Shown here in pieces: positions 16,268 to 25,256 of a DNA stretch of 64,000 bases; position 1 is the first letter of the stretch, and each line of letters opens with the position of its first letter. Source of the DNA: Propionivibrio limicola (GTDB lineage Bacteria; Pseudomonadota; Gammaproteobacteria; Burkholderiales; Rhodocyclaceae); assembly GCF_009469695.1 (NCBI RefSeq), contig NZ_SSSR01000005.1:80820-144819 (forward strand), in the 5' to 3' direction. The position numbers and the translations under genes are program-made. Under the pieces are notes generated by a model. The model did not search any database. It was not told the origin of the DNA and saw nothing but the letters and a program-made list of their open reading frames with translations.

Positions 16268-18874
16268 ATGGACGTATCACGCATCCGGGCATTGCGCGGC
16301 CCCAACCTGTGGAGCCGCCACACGGCCATCGAGGCCATCGTTTCCTGCAGCGACGCCGAGCGCAACATCGACAACATCCCCGGTTTCGAAATGCGTCTGC
16401 GCGAACGTTTCCCGGAAATTGCGCTGCTGCAACCGGTTGGCCGCGACAAAATCGTCACCATGGCGCACGCACTCGAATTCGCCGCGCTCGGGCTGCAAGC
16501 CCAGGCCGGCTGCCCGGTCACGTTCAGCCGCACGACGCAAACGCTTGAAACCGGCGTTTATCAGGTTGTCGTCGAATACAGCGAGGAAGAAGTCGGCCGC
16601 CTGGCCTTTGAATTGGCCCAGGAACTCTGCATCGCCGCCGTCAATGACCAGCCGTTCGACCTCGCCGATGTGCTGCATCGCCTACGCGAACTTGATGAGG
16701 ACGTCCGCCTCGGCCCGAGCACCGGGTCGATCGTCTACGCGGCCGTCGCCCGCAACATTCCCTACCGGCGCCTGACGCAAGGCAGCCTCGTCCAGTTCGG
16801 CTGGGGCAGCAAGCAGCGGCGCATCCAGGCCGCCGAAACGGACCGGACGAGCGCCGTCGCCGAATCGATCGCCCAGGACAAGGAACTCACCAAGCGTCTG
16901 TTGCAATCGGCCGGCGTGCCGGTGCCAAGCGGCCGGCCAGTCAAGGATGCCGAAGACGCCTGGGCCGCCGCCTGCGAAATCGGCATCGAGAAAGGTGTCG
17001 CCGTCGTCATCAAGCCGCAGGACGGCAACCAGGGCAAAGGCGTGGCCGTCAACCTGACGACCAGGGAGCAGGTGCTCGCCGCCTACGCCGTAGCCTACAA
17101 GATCAGCGACGATGTGCTGGTCGAGCGTTACATTTCCGGCCAGGATCACCGTTTCCTGATCGTCGGAGACAAACTGGTCGCCGCCGCCCGCCGCGAACCG
17201 CCGATGGTGCTCGGTGATGGCGTGCATACCGTCCGCGAACTGGTTGATCAGGTCAATGCCGACCCGCGCCGCGGCACCGGCCATGCGACCTCGCTGACCA
17301 AAATCCGCTTTGACGACATCGCCCTCGCCCGCCTGGCCGAGGATGGCCTGACCGCCGAATCGATTCCGGCCAAGGGTCAGCGCGTCATCCTGCGCAACAA
17401 CGCCAACCTATCCACCGGCGGCACCGCCACCGACGTCACCGACGACGTTCACCCCGACTTTGCCGCCCGCGCCATCGCTGCGGCGCAGATGGTCGGCCTC
17501 GACATCGCCGGCGTCGATATTGTCTGCCAGAACGTGCTGCGCCCGCTCGAAGAACAGGGCGGCGGCATTGTCGAACTCAACGCCGCACCGGGCCTGCGCA
17601 TGCATCTTCAGCCCTCGTTCGGCAAGGGCCGCGCCGTCGGCGAGGCAATCATCGGCAGCATGTTCGCCGATGGCAGCGATGCGCGCATCCCGCTCGTTGC
17701 CGTCGCCGGCACCAACGGCAAGACGACCACCGTGCGCCTGATCGCCAGCATCCTCTCTAGCCACGGTCTGCGCGTCGGCATGACCAGCACCGACGGCGTG
17801 TATATCGAGGGCAAGCGCATCGACACCGGCGACTGCAGCGGCCCGAAGAGCGCGCGCAATGTGCTGATGCATCCTGACGTCGACGCCGCCGTGCTCGAAA
17901 CCGCCCGCGGCGGCGTGTTGCGCGAGGGACTGGGCTTCGACCGCTGCGATGTCGCCGTGGTCACCAACATCGGCAAGGGCGACCACCTCGGTCTGTCCTA
18001 CATCAGCACCGTCGAAGACCTCTCGGTGGTCAAGCGCGTCATCGTGCAGAACGTCAAGTCTGATACCGGCGTCGCCGTGCTCAACGCCGCCGACCCGATG
18101 GTCGCCCGCATGGCCGACGCCTGCCCCGGCAAGGTCACCTTCTTCGCCCTCGACCGCAACCATCCGGTGATGGCCATGCATCGCGCCCAAGGCAAGCGCA
18201 TCATTTATCTCGACGGCGACAGCATCGTCGCCTCGGAAGGCGGCTTCGAGCACCGCATCAAGCTCGCCGGCATTCCGGTGACGGCCAACGGCGCGGTCAG
18301 CTTCCAGATCGAGAACGCCATGGCCGCGACGGGCGCCGGCTGGGCGCTCGGTCTCGACTGGAAGATCGTCGAAGCCGGCCTCGGCAATTTCGTCAATGAC
18401 GCCCAATCGGCCCCGGGGCGCTTCAACCTCTTCGACTACAAGGGCGCGACGCTGATCGCCGACTACGGCCACAACCCGGACGCGATTCAGGCGCTCGTCA
18501 GCGCCATCGACAACATGCCGGGCAAATCGGGCGCACGCCGCTCCGTGGTCATCAGCGGCGCCGGCGACCGGCGCGATCAGGACATCCGCGAGCAGACGCA
18601 GATTCTCGGCGATGCCTTCGATTCGGTCGTGCTGTATCAGGATCAGTGCCAACGCGGCCGCGCCGACGGCGAAGTACTGGCGCTCCTGCGCGAAGGTCTG
18701 CAGGACGCCAAGCGCACGGCCGACATCAAGGAAATCCGCGGCGAATTCCTGGCCATCGACACGGCCTTGGCCGAACTCAAGGCCGGCGACGTGTGCCTGA
18801 TCCTCGTCGATCAGGTGGAGGAAGCGCTCGATCACATTGCCAAGCGCATTGCCGAGGTTGAAAAAGCGTCCTAG
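16268..18874 (+). CDS. cphA: Cyanophycin synthetase CphA
   Basis: The 868-residue enzyme polymerises Asp and Arg into cyanophycin without ribosomes, at the expense of ATP. Seen: the N-terminal domain starting RALRGPNLWS; an ATP-grasp domain (about 200-470, VVIKPQDGNQGKGVAV and ELNAAPGLRMH), expected to add Asp to the backbone; and a MurE-like domain with P-loop VAGTNGKTTT (about 478-487) and the C-terminal lid including IADYGHNPDAIQAL and ISGAGDRRDQD, expected to add Arg. The length matches CphA1 enzymes. The ATG at 16268 has AAAGGA upstream; a far longer open frame extending back over the cphA2-like gene is rejected. No cyanophycinase gene is present nearby. Confidence 0.97.
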   Translation: MDVSRIRALRGPNLWSRHTAIEAIVSCSDAERNIDNIPGFEMRLRERFPEIALLQPVGRDKIVTMAHALEFAALGLQAQAGCPVTFSRTTQTLETGVYQVVVEYSEEEVGRLAFELAQELCIAAVNDQPFDLADVLHRLRELDEDVRLGPSTGSIVYAAVARNIPYRRLTQGSLVQFGWGSKQRRIQAAETDRTSAVAESIAQDKELTKRLLQSAGVPVPSGRPVKDAEDAWAAACEIGIEKGVAVVIKPQDGNQGKGVAVNLTTREQVLAAYAVAYKISDDVLVERYISGQDHRFLIVGDKLVAAARREPPMVLGDGVHTVRELVDQVNADPRRGTGHATSLTKIRFDDIALARLAEDGLTAESIPAKGQRVILRNNANLSTGGTATDVTDDVHPDFAARAIAAAQMVGLDIAGVDIVCQNVLRPLEEQGGGIVELNAAPGLRMHLQPSFGKGRAVGEAIIGSMFADGSDARIPLVAVAGTNGKTTTVRLIASILSSHGLRVGMTSTDGVYIEGKRIDTGDCSGPKSARNVLMHPDVDAAVLETARGGVLREGLGFDRCDVAVVTNIGKGDHLGLSYISTVEDLSVVKRVIVQNVKSDTGVAVLNAADPMVARMADACPGKVTFFALDRNHPVMAMHRAQGKRIIYLDGDSIVASEGGFEHRIKLAGIPVTANGAVSFQIENAMAATGAGWALGLDWKIVEAGLGNFVNDAQSAPGRFNLFDYKGATLIADYGHNPDAIQALVSAIDNMPGKSGARRSVVISGAGDRRDQDIREQTQILGDAFDSVVLYQDQCQRGRADGEVLALLREGLQDAKRTADIKEIRGEFLAIDTALAELKAGDVCLILVDQVEEALDHIAKRIAEVEKAS

Positions 18875-18887
18875 GAAAAGCAAGAAT

Positions 18888-18956
18888 CGTCATTCCGGCG
18901 AACGCCGGAATCCAGAAAAATCAACGAGCTGGACACCGGCTTTCGCCGGTGTGACG
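18888..18956. repeat. REP-like paired inverted repeat after cphA
   Basis: Two small hairpins, CGTCATTCCGGCG/AACGCCGGAATCCAG (18888-18915) and CTGGACACCGGCTTTCGCCGGTGTGACG (18929-18956), are imperfect reverse complements of each other as a unit. This is the common dispersed 'GTCATTCCGGC...CCGGAATCC' element of proteobacterial intergenic DNA. Lying between two converging genes it may act as a bidirectional terminator or RNA-stabilising structure. Confidence 0.75.
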
Positions 18957-18982
18957 AATAAATCAGCGCAACGCGATTTTCT

Positions 18983-19831
18983 TTACAGCCGGGAAAGCCA
19001 AGCCAGGGTCGCGTCTTCGACTGCCGTCCGCCACGCGGCCGACGAGAAAGTATGGTCAGCTCCAGCGATATCGATACGACTGACCTTCGACGCCGACAGG
19101 TTGCCCTCCCATTCGCGGCTCGTGGCGACGAATTCGAGAAATTCCCGCGCCGTGTAATCCTCGCCGCTCAGGACGAGCAGAATTTTTCCCGGAAAATCGC
19201 GCCATCCCAGCCCCATCCGCTCCCGGAACGACTGCATCCCGGCGCCGCGTTGCCGATGCGCCAGCCGGGCGTTCCCGAGGAACTCGCGCAATGATTCCAG
19301 CAACTGCAGCCTCCCGCGAAGCAGCTTGAGCCAGAACTCGCGCTGCAACAAACGGCGGCCGTAGTAGTGCTTGATATGCGTCTGGGCCAAGCCCACCTCG
19401 GAACGCACCCACGGATTCAGCAACACGACCCCGGCCACGCGCGGATCGGGGCGCTCATGGACGTACAACAAGGTGGCCGACGCCGCATCGCACAGCCCCC
19501 ACAAGACGACGCGCCGGAGTTCGGGGCACGCCCCCAGCAGGGCATCGATGGCCGCCCCCACGTCATCGCCCACAGTCTCGAAACTGCGAGTCTCGCCTGA
19601 ACTATCGCCCATGCCCCGATAATCGAAGCGCAGCGACGCATAACCCGCGTCGGCCAGCCGGCGCGCCAACAGCACGAACTGCCGATGGCTCCCGGCGCGA
19701 TACTGCGGACCGCCGACGACGATAACCACGCCGCAATCGGCCATTTGCTCGGGCTTGGCGACGATGCCCAGCAGCGACTCGTCGGCAACCTGAAAAACGA
19801 GCGGAATTTCGTCGTAAGTCTTGGCGCTCAT
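18983..19831 (-). CDS. Exosortase A system-associated alpha/beta hydrolase 1
   Basis: The 282-residue serine-hydrolase-fold protein has an oxyanion-side GGPQYRAGSHRQFV, SLRFDYRGMGDSSG and GLCDAASATLL where the nucleophile elbow is expected, so the nucleophile is not a clear GxSxG. It matches the smaller of the two hydrolases that accompany exosortase A loci. The ATG at 19831 overlaps the stop of hydrolase 2 (ATGA). Probable role: ester chemistry on the EPS or its acyl donor; the substrate is unknown. No signal peptide, so cytoplasmic. Confidence 0.85.
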   Translation of the reverse strand: MSAKTYDEIPLVFQVADESLLGIVAKPEQMADCGVVIVVGGPQYRAGSHRQFVLLARRLADAGYASLRFDYRGMGDSSGETRSFETVGDDVGAAIDALLGACPELRRVVLWGLCDAASATLLYVHERPDPRVAGVVLLNPWVRSEVGLAQTHIKHYYGRRLLQREFWLKLLRGRLQLLESLREFLGNARLAHRQRGAGMQSFRERMGLGWRDFPGKILLVLSGEDYTAREFLEFVATSREWEGNLSASKVSRIDIAGADHTFSSAAWRTAVEDATLAWLSRL

Positions 19832-20667
19832 GGCTGCTTCGCCGATTTCATGGCACGCAAACTGGCGTCGATCAGCGCTGGACATTCGGCAATCTCGACG
19901 GTTTGCCAGAAGGCCGGGCCGGCAACCGCGCTACCACGCACACAGCTTCCCGCCGCCCGCCATTGATCGATTTTCGCCTTCGCCACCGGCGACAAGATGC
20001 CGTCCATACGGCCCGACAGTTCGAGCCATTCGACCCGCCCCGCCGCAGGCGGAGCCGCCAATTCAGCCATCTCCAGCCCTTCGGCGAGCGCCGGCGACAG
20101 CAGATACCCGCCGATTTCCACCGGACAACCTTGCGCCAACTGCTCACGCAAGCGGGCCATCGCCCCCTTGCTTTCCCCAGCGAGCGCCTCCCCTGCCACT
20201 TTCAGACGCAGGAACTGCTGCAGGAACTGCTTGCCGGAAACCACCGGTTGCCAGAGCAGCAAATTGCACGGACGACTTCGCCGCGCCGCCGCCTGCGCCG
20301 CCAGCAGGCAACCGGTGCGCAGGCCCCACAACCAGAAGTCGACGCTCTCATCTTTCCGGCGTGCCTGCAGCCAGTCACAGGCCAACTCGACATCGGCCAG
20401 CCAATGCGTCCACGTCGCTTCGCCAAAGTCGCCGGCGCTGTCTCCGCAGCCGAACAGGTCGATCTGCAACACCGCATAGCCGGACTTCGCCATCGCCCGC
20501 GCCTGCAAGGCCGCCATGCGCCGCGCCTTGTTCATCTCTTCAGCGAAAGGATGAATGTAGACGACGGCGCCGCGTGGGCTCATGCCTGCGGCCGGCGGGT
20601 AATACAGGCAGAAACGCCGGCCCGAGGGCCCCGCGCCGGGTGTCAGATAGAAAGCCTCAACCGTCAT
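19828..20667 (-). CDS. Exosortase A system-associated alpha/beta hydrolase 2
   Basis: The 279-residue alpha/beta hydrolase has IHPFAEEMNKARRM near the N-terminus, LQIDLFGCGDSAGDF, and LWGLRTGCLLAAQ at the nucleophile-elbow position (a noncanonical GLRTG rather than GxSxG). This is the partner hydrolase of exosortase A loci. It follows the acyl carrier protein gene by 35 bases and is coupled to hydrolase 1 by a 4-base overlap. Together with the divergent ligase and ACP it suggests an acyl-transfer branch of EPS modification. The altered elbow leaves catalysis uncertain. Confidence 0.85.
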   Translation of the reverse strand: MTVEAFYLTPGAGPSGRRFCLYYPPAAGMSPRGAVVYIHPFAEEMNKARRMAALQARAMAKSGYAVLQIDLFGCGDSAGDFGEATWTHWLADVELACDWLQARRKDESVDFWLWGLRTGCLLAAQAAARRSRPCNLLLWQPVVSGKQFLQQFLRLKVAGEALAGESKGAMARLREQLAQGCPVEIGGYLLSPALAEGLEMAELAAPPAAGRVEWLELSGRMDGILSPVAKAKIDQWRAAGSCVRGSAVAGPAFWQTVEIAECPALIDASLRAMKSAKQP

Positions 20668-20702
20668 GAGCGGTCCCCCAATGCCGCACCGATGGCGTTC
20701 CG

Positions 20703-20954
20703 CTAACCCGCCATTTTCTGCTGCACGAAACCGACCAGCGTCCCCACCGAGGCGAACACGCTGCCGTCGATTTCGTCATCTTCAACGGCGAATCCGAAGC
20801 GATCCTCCAGCGTCGTGATCAGCGACACCACGGCCATCGAATCGAGTTCCGGTATCGCTCCGAGCAACGGCGTTTCCAGCGAAAAACCGGCGGACCGCCC
20901 TTTCAGGCTCAACACTTCGTCGAGAATCGACAACACCTCGCGCATGCAATCCAT
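20703..20954 (-). CDS. Acyl carrier protein, exosortase A locus
   Basis: The 83-residue acyl carrier protein has Ser39 in the LDSM motif, the expected 4'-phosphopantetheine attachment site, within a four-helix pattern. The ATG at 20954 follows a GGAGGG site. It heads the short minus-strand operon with the two hydrolases and is divergent from the AMP-forming ligase, which could load an acyl or aminoacyl group onto it. Such ACPs are regular members of XrtA loci. Confidence 0.92.
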   Translation of the reverse strand: MDCMREVLSILDEVLSLKGRSAGFSLETPLLGAIPELDSMAVVSLITTLEDRFGFAVEDDEIDGSVFASVGTLVGFVQQKMAG

Positions 20955-21147
20955 ATGCCCTCCCTATTCGTCTCTCCAAACTGCAAAACAGAAAGCCTCC
21001 CTTTGACTATATATACTGAAAAACAGGCACCTGCCGTGGAATCGCGCACAGACGCTCCCCGCAAGCATTGGCGGGAACATTTTCACGGCAACGCGAGGTC
21101 TATTGTCTAGAATGACCATTAAAGACTGTGGCTTGCGAGGTTCGGAC

Positions 21148-22743
21148 ATGAACGATTCCTATCTGCTCCCCGATCTGGTCTCCCGCTCGGCTCTGAGCAG
21201 TCCCACCGCCACGGCCCTGACCTACGGCCCGGAATCCCTCACCTACGCCAGTCTGCAGCAATCCGTTGCCGGATTTGTCGGCGGCGTGCTTGACCTCGGC
21301 CTGCAACGCGGGGAGCGCGTCGCCATCTATCTGGAAAAACGCTTCGAAACGGTCATCGCCAGCTTCGGCGCGACGGCAGCCGGTTGCGTCTTCGTGCCGC
21401 TCAATCCGCTGCTGAAAGCCGAACAGGTCACCTACATCCTGCGTGACTGCAATGTGCGCGTGCTGATTACCTCGAACGAGCGTCTGCCACCGCTGACGGA
21501 GTCGCTGGCAAGCTGCCACGACTTGCGCCACATCGTCCTGACCAACGCCGAACAGCTACCGCCCTGCGGCGGCCCGGTCGCCTACCTGCGCTGGGATGAA
21601 CTGCTACAGACGCCGCCCCGCGCCGGGCACCGCGTCATCGACACCGACATGGCGGCGATCCTCTACACCTCGGGCAGCACCGGCAAGCCGAAAGGCGTCG
21701 TCCTCTCGCACCGCAACATGGTCGCCGGCGCCAAGAGCGTGGCGAGCTACCTCGAAAACACGCCCGACGACACTCTGCTCGCCGCCCTGCCGCTCTCGTT
21801 TGATGCCGGCTTCAGCCAGCTCACGACGGCATTTCACGTCGGCGCCCGCGTCGTCCTGCTCAACTACCTGCTGCCGCGCGACGTGTTGAAGGCGCTGGAG
21901 AGAGAAAAAGTGACCGGCCTTACCGCCGTGCCGCCGCTCTACATTCAGCTGGCGCAGCTCGACTGGCCGGCCAGCATCACCGAACATCTGCGCTACTTCG
22001 CCAACACCGGCGGCCGCATGCCGCGCGAGACGCTTGAGGCATTGCGGCGGCGTCTGCCGAAAACGAAACCGTTCCTGATGTACGGCCTGACCGAAGCGTT
22101 CCGCTCGACTTTCCTGCCGCCGGGCGAAGTCGACAAGCGGCCCGATTCGATCGGCAAGGCAATCCCCAACGCCGAAATACTCGTCCTGCGCGAGGACGGC
22201 TCGCCCTGCGCGCCGAACGAACCCGGCGAACTCGTGCATCGCGGCGCGCTGGTCGGCCTGGGCTACTGGAACGATCCGGAGAAAACGGCCGAGCGCTACA
22301 AGCCGCTGCCGGCCAATACACCGGGCCGCGAGCCCGGGCTGGTCATTCCCGAACTCGCGGTCTTCTCGGGCGACACCGTGCGCATGGACGAGGAAGGCTT
22401 CATCTACTTCATCGGCCGGCGCGACGAGATGATCAAGACCTCCGGCTACCGCGTCAGCCCGACCGAAGTCGAGGAGATTCTCTACGCCACCAAGATGGTC
22501 GGCGAATGCGTCGCCTTCGGCGTCGATCATCCCGCGCTCGGGCAAGCGATCCAGGTCATCGCCACGCCACCCGCCGGCGGCATGCTCGACCCGGTCGCGC
22601 TGCTCGCCGAATGCCGCCAGCGCATGCCGGCCTACATGGTGCCGGCCGGCATCGACGCGCAGAACGGACCGTTGCCACGCAATCCGAACGGCAAGATCGA
22701 CCGGAAAACGCTCTCCACCGAGTGGGTCGAGAAAAACATGTGA
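21148..22743 (+). CDS. AMP-forming acyl-CoA/ACP ligase, exosortase A system-associated
   Basis: The 531-residue ANL-superfamily adenylating enzyme has the AMP-binding motif YTSGSTGKPKGV, YGLTEAF, the GDTVRMDEEGF hinge-region sequence, and the C-terminal catalytic Lys motif NPNGKIDRK. The ATG at 21148 has GAGG 8 bases upstream and is preferred over more upstream in-frame codons. It matches the ligase found in exosortase A gene sets, where it probably activates a carboxylate for transfer to the ACP encoded divergently. It overlaps or abuts the PLP decarboxylase gene. Confidence 0.92.
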   Translation: MNDSYLLPDLVSRSALSSPTATALTYGPESLTYASLQQSVAGFVGGVLDLGLQRGERVAIYLEKRFETVIASFGATAAGCVFVPLNPLLKAEQVTYILRDCNVRVLITSNERLPPLTESLASCHDLRHIVLTNAEQLPPCGGPVAYLRWDELLQTPPRAGHRVIDTDMAAILYTSGSTGKPKGVVLSHRNMVAGAKSVASYLENTPDDTLLAALPLSFDAGFSQLTTAFHVGARVVLLNYLLPRDVLKALEREKVTGLTAVPPLYIQLAQLDWPASITEHLRYFANTGGRMPRETLEALRRRLPKTKPFLMYGLTEAFRSTFLPPGEVDKRPDSIGKAIPNAEILVLREDGSPCAPNEPGELVHRGALVGLGYWNDPEKTAERYKPLPANTPGREPGLVIPELAVFSGDTVRMDEEGFIYFIGRRDEMIKTSGYRVSPTEVEEILYATKMVGECVAFGVDHPALGQAIQVIATPPAGGMLDPVALLAECRQRMPAYMVPAGIDAQNGPLPRNPNGKIDRKTLSTEWVEKNM

Positions 22744-22760
22744 GCGCCGTGGATACGACC

Positions 22761-24005
22761 ATGAATGCCAATCCAAACCCCCGCCCCACGCACGCGCCGA
22801 TGGAATACTTCCCGGTTCGCCACGGCGAATTGACCGTTGGCGGCCTGCCGCTCTCCCGGCTTGCCGCGCGCGTCGGACAAACGCCGTTTTACGCCTACGA
22901 CCGGCATCTGATCGCCCAGCGTGTCGCCGAACTGCGCGCCGCGCTGCCCGCCTCGATCAAGCTGCACTATGCGATGAAGGCCAACCCGATGCCGGCGCTG
23001 GTCTGTCACCTGGCCGGACGGGTCGACGGACTCGACGTCGCCTCGGCCGGCGAATTGAAGGTCGCCCTCGATGCTGGCGCCAAAGCGCACGAAATCAGCT
23101 TCGCCGGCCCGGGCAAAAGGCGCGCCGAGCTTGAGTGTGCCGTCGCGGCGGGAATCCTGATCAACGTCGAATCGTTCCGCGAAGTATCCGAACTCGCCGA
23201 CATCGGCGAACGAACCGACGACCGGGCGCGCGTCGCCGTGCGCGTCAATCCCGATTTCGAGCTGAAAGGTTCGGGCATGAAAATGGGCGGCGGTCCGAAA
23301 CAGTTCGGCGTCGATGCCGAGCAGGTGCCGGCACTGCTGGCTGCCATCGGCAAAGCCAATCTCGACTTTGAAGGCTTCCACCTGTTCGCCGGCGCGCAGA
23401 ATCTGAAAGCCGAAGCCATCATCGAGGCCCAGTGCAAAAGCTACGAACTGGCGCGGCAGATTGCCGAATCGGCACCCGCGCCGGTGCGAACCCTCAACCT
23501 CGGTGGTGGCTTCGGCATCCCCTACTTTCCCGGCGAACAACGGCTCGACCTGGCACCGATCGGCGCCAACCTCGCCGAGTTGGCAGAACGCGCTACCGCC
23601 GATTTCCCGGGCGCCCAACTCGTCATCGAACTGGGCCGCTACCTCGTCGGCGAGGCCGGCCTCTACGTCACGCGCGTCATCGACAAGAAAGTATCGCGCG
23701 GCCAGATTTTCCTCGTTGTTGACGGCGGACTGCATCACCATCTGGCGGCTTCCGGCAATTTCGGACAGGTTATCCGCAAGAATTACCCGGTTGCGATCGG
23801 GAACCGGATGGATCGTGTAACGCACGAGACGGTATCGATCGTCGGCCCGCTCTGCACGCCGCTCGACCTGCTGGCCGAAAAGATGGAACTCCCCGCTGCC
23901 GACGTCGGCGACATCGTGGTCATCTACCAATCGGGCGCTTATGGTTTTACCGCGAGCCCACAAGCGTTTTTGGGGCATCCGCCGTGCGTCGAGGTGCTGG
24001 CATGA
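22761..24005 (+). CDS. PLP-dependent decarboxylase, exosortase A system-associated
   Basis: The 414-residue fold-III enzyme is related to diaminopimelate and ornithine decarboxylases. Seen: the PLP lysine in LHYAMKANP, GLDVASAGEL, the glycine loop LNLGGGFGIPYF, ELGRYLVGEAG, and the C-terminal YQSGAYGFT. It is the usual member of XrtA loci with this ligase and ACP. ATG at 22761 is chosen; an alternative GTG at 22740 would overlap the ligase stop (GTGA) and add seven residues, and I cannot decide between them. The product could supply an amine or amino acid for EPS decoration. Confidence 0.92.
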   Translation: MNANPNPRPTHAPMEYFPVRHGELTVGGLPLSRLAARVGQTPFYAYDRHLIAQRVAELRAALPASIKLHYAMKANPMPALVCHLAGRVDGLDVASAGELKVALDAGAKAHEISFAGPGKRRAELECAVAAGILINVESFREVSELADIGERTDDRARVAVRVNPDFELKGSGMKMGGGPKQFGVDAEQVPALLAAIGKANLDFEGFHLFAGAQNLKAEAIIEAQCKSYELARQIAESAPAPVRTLNLGGGFGIPYFPGEQRLDLAPIGANLAELAERATADFPGAQLVIELGRYLVGEAGLYVTRVIDKKVSRGQIFLVVDGGLHHHLAASGNFGQVIRKNYPVAIGNRMDRVTHETVSIVGPLCTPLDLLAEKMELPAADVGDIVVIYQSGAYGFTASPQAFLGHPPCVEVLA

Positions 24006-24029
24006 AGCAATCCATCCGAGTGAAGCGCT

Positions 24030-25256
24030 GTGGAACTTGCTCGTTTTGATCCGGCGCCTTGTGGTTTTCCCCGCCCCGGAATTCCGCCCCTGCCGCATCG
24101 GCTGGAATGGACAACAGCATGGGATGGTCTTGCAAGAATTTTTCACGCTTTTCAACAAACGAAATCGCCCCACTTTCGGCATTTTTCACGCGGACGATAC
24201 GCGTTGGGCGAGGCGTACCGACTGGCCGGGCTGAGTCCGGGCAGCACGCTGCTCGCTCCCGCCTACCACTGCATGACGATGCTCGATTCGGCGCTGCATC
24301 TTGGTGCCGACATCAGCTTTTATCCATTAACAACGGATCTTTCGCCCGATATCGGCCGACTGGAAGCAGTTTTCCAGGCTTCACAAAAACCGGTAAGAGC
24401 CTTGCTGGCTACCCATTTTTTTGGTTTCGCCAAAGACTTATCGAACCTGCAAACGTGGTGCGACGAGAACGATATCGTCCTGATCGAAGACTGTTCGCAC
24501 GTTTTATTCACCCCGTTCTTTCAGGCGCCCGGTACCGGTGTTTATGGAAAATTCGTCGTCGCCAGCCCCTACAAATTTTTCCCCTGCGAGGATGGGGGGC
24601 TCTTATACGCGCCCGAAAGTCGCGATCTCGACGGGGTGGAGACAACACCCACAGGGGTCGGGGATGAACTGCGAGGCGTCAAGCACGCTATCGAACATAG
24701 CTGGACAAGCCAAAGAATTCCCGGCGGCAATCGGGACAGACCCAAGCGAATCGACGAGAAACTCGCCGCCCTCGCCACAGCGCCGATGATTACGGGGCAC
24801 GAAACCATCAATCGCTACGCGCAAACGTCACCGTATTTCTCCGCCTCTGCCTGCCGGACCGCTTCGTTGAAAGTCTCGCAGCTGATCGTCAAGCTCACGC
24901 CCGTTGCCGCGCTTACAGCGGCTCGTCAAGCGAATTACCGTCGATGGTCGATGGCCGTCGGGGATCTGCCGCATTGCCGGGCGCTCTTTTCCGTACTCCC
25001 GGAAAACACGACCCCTTACATGTTCCCGCTCCTGATCGCGCATCCGGAGCCGCATTTTTACTGGCTGAAGCAGCTCGGATTCCCAGTATGGCGCTGGGAT
25101 GAAATGGCCGTTTCCAGTTGTGCCGTCGCTGCAAAATATCGCGCCCGGCTTCTTCACCTCCCGTGTCATCAATCCTTGAGCGATGCGCAGATGGACTGGA
25201 TGGTCGCTGTCCTGAGTAGGACATTGCGCCAATCCCCCGCAGGTAGCCATCCATGA
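24030..25256 (+). CDS. DegT/DnrJ/EryC1-like PLP-dependent aminotransferase
   Basis: The 408-residue sugar-aminotransferase-like protein has LLAPAYHCMTMLDSALHLGAD, a HFFGFAKDLSNLQTWC segment, LIEDCSHVLF, and the likely PLP lysine in SPYKFFPCEDGGLL. The first possible start in this frame is GTG at 24030, 24 bases after the decarboxylase stop, with a weak GAG upstream. Base composition is noticeably more AT-rich than that of the flanking core genes, suggesting an acquired glycan cassette. It overlaps the GNAT gene (ATGA). Probable role: making an amino sugar precursor. Confidence 0.82.
   Translation: MELARFDPAPCGFPRPGIPPLPHRLEWTTAWDGLARIFHAFQQTKSPHFRHFSRGRYALGEAYRLAGLSPGSTLLAPAYHCMTMLDSALHLGADISFYPLTTDLSPDIGRLEAVFQASQKPVRALLATHFFGFAKDLSNLQTWCDENDIVLIEDCSHVLFTPFFQAPGTGVYGKFVVASPYKFFPCEDGGLLYAPESRDLDGVETTPTGVGDELRGVKHAIEHSWTSQRIPGGNRDRPKRIDEKLAALATAPMITGHETINRYAQTSPYFSASACRTASLKVSQLIVKLTPVAALTAARQANYRRWSMAVGDLPHCRALFSVLPENTTPYMFPLLIAHPEPHFYWLKQLGFPVWRWDEMAVSSCAVAAKYRARLLHLPCHQSLSDAQMDWMVAVLSRTLRQSPAGSHP

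Noticed and set aside
13957..16533. 858-codon open frame on the minus strand opposite the CphA2-like gene
   Set aside because: Antisense shadow of the synthetase genes, with no ribosome site or domain.
17408..18883. 491-codon minus-strand frame opposite cphA
   Set aside because: Same type of GC-rich shadow.
21604..24182. Long minus-strand frames opposite the ligase and decarboxylase
   Set aside because: Shadows of strongly matching plus-strand enzymes.
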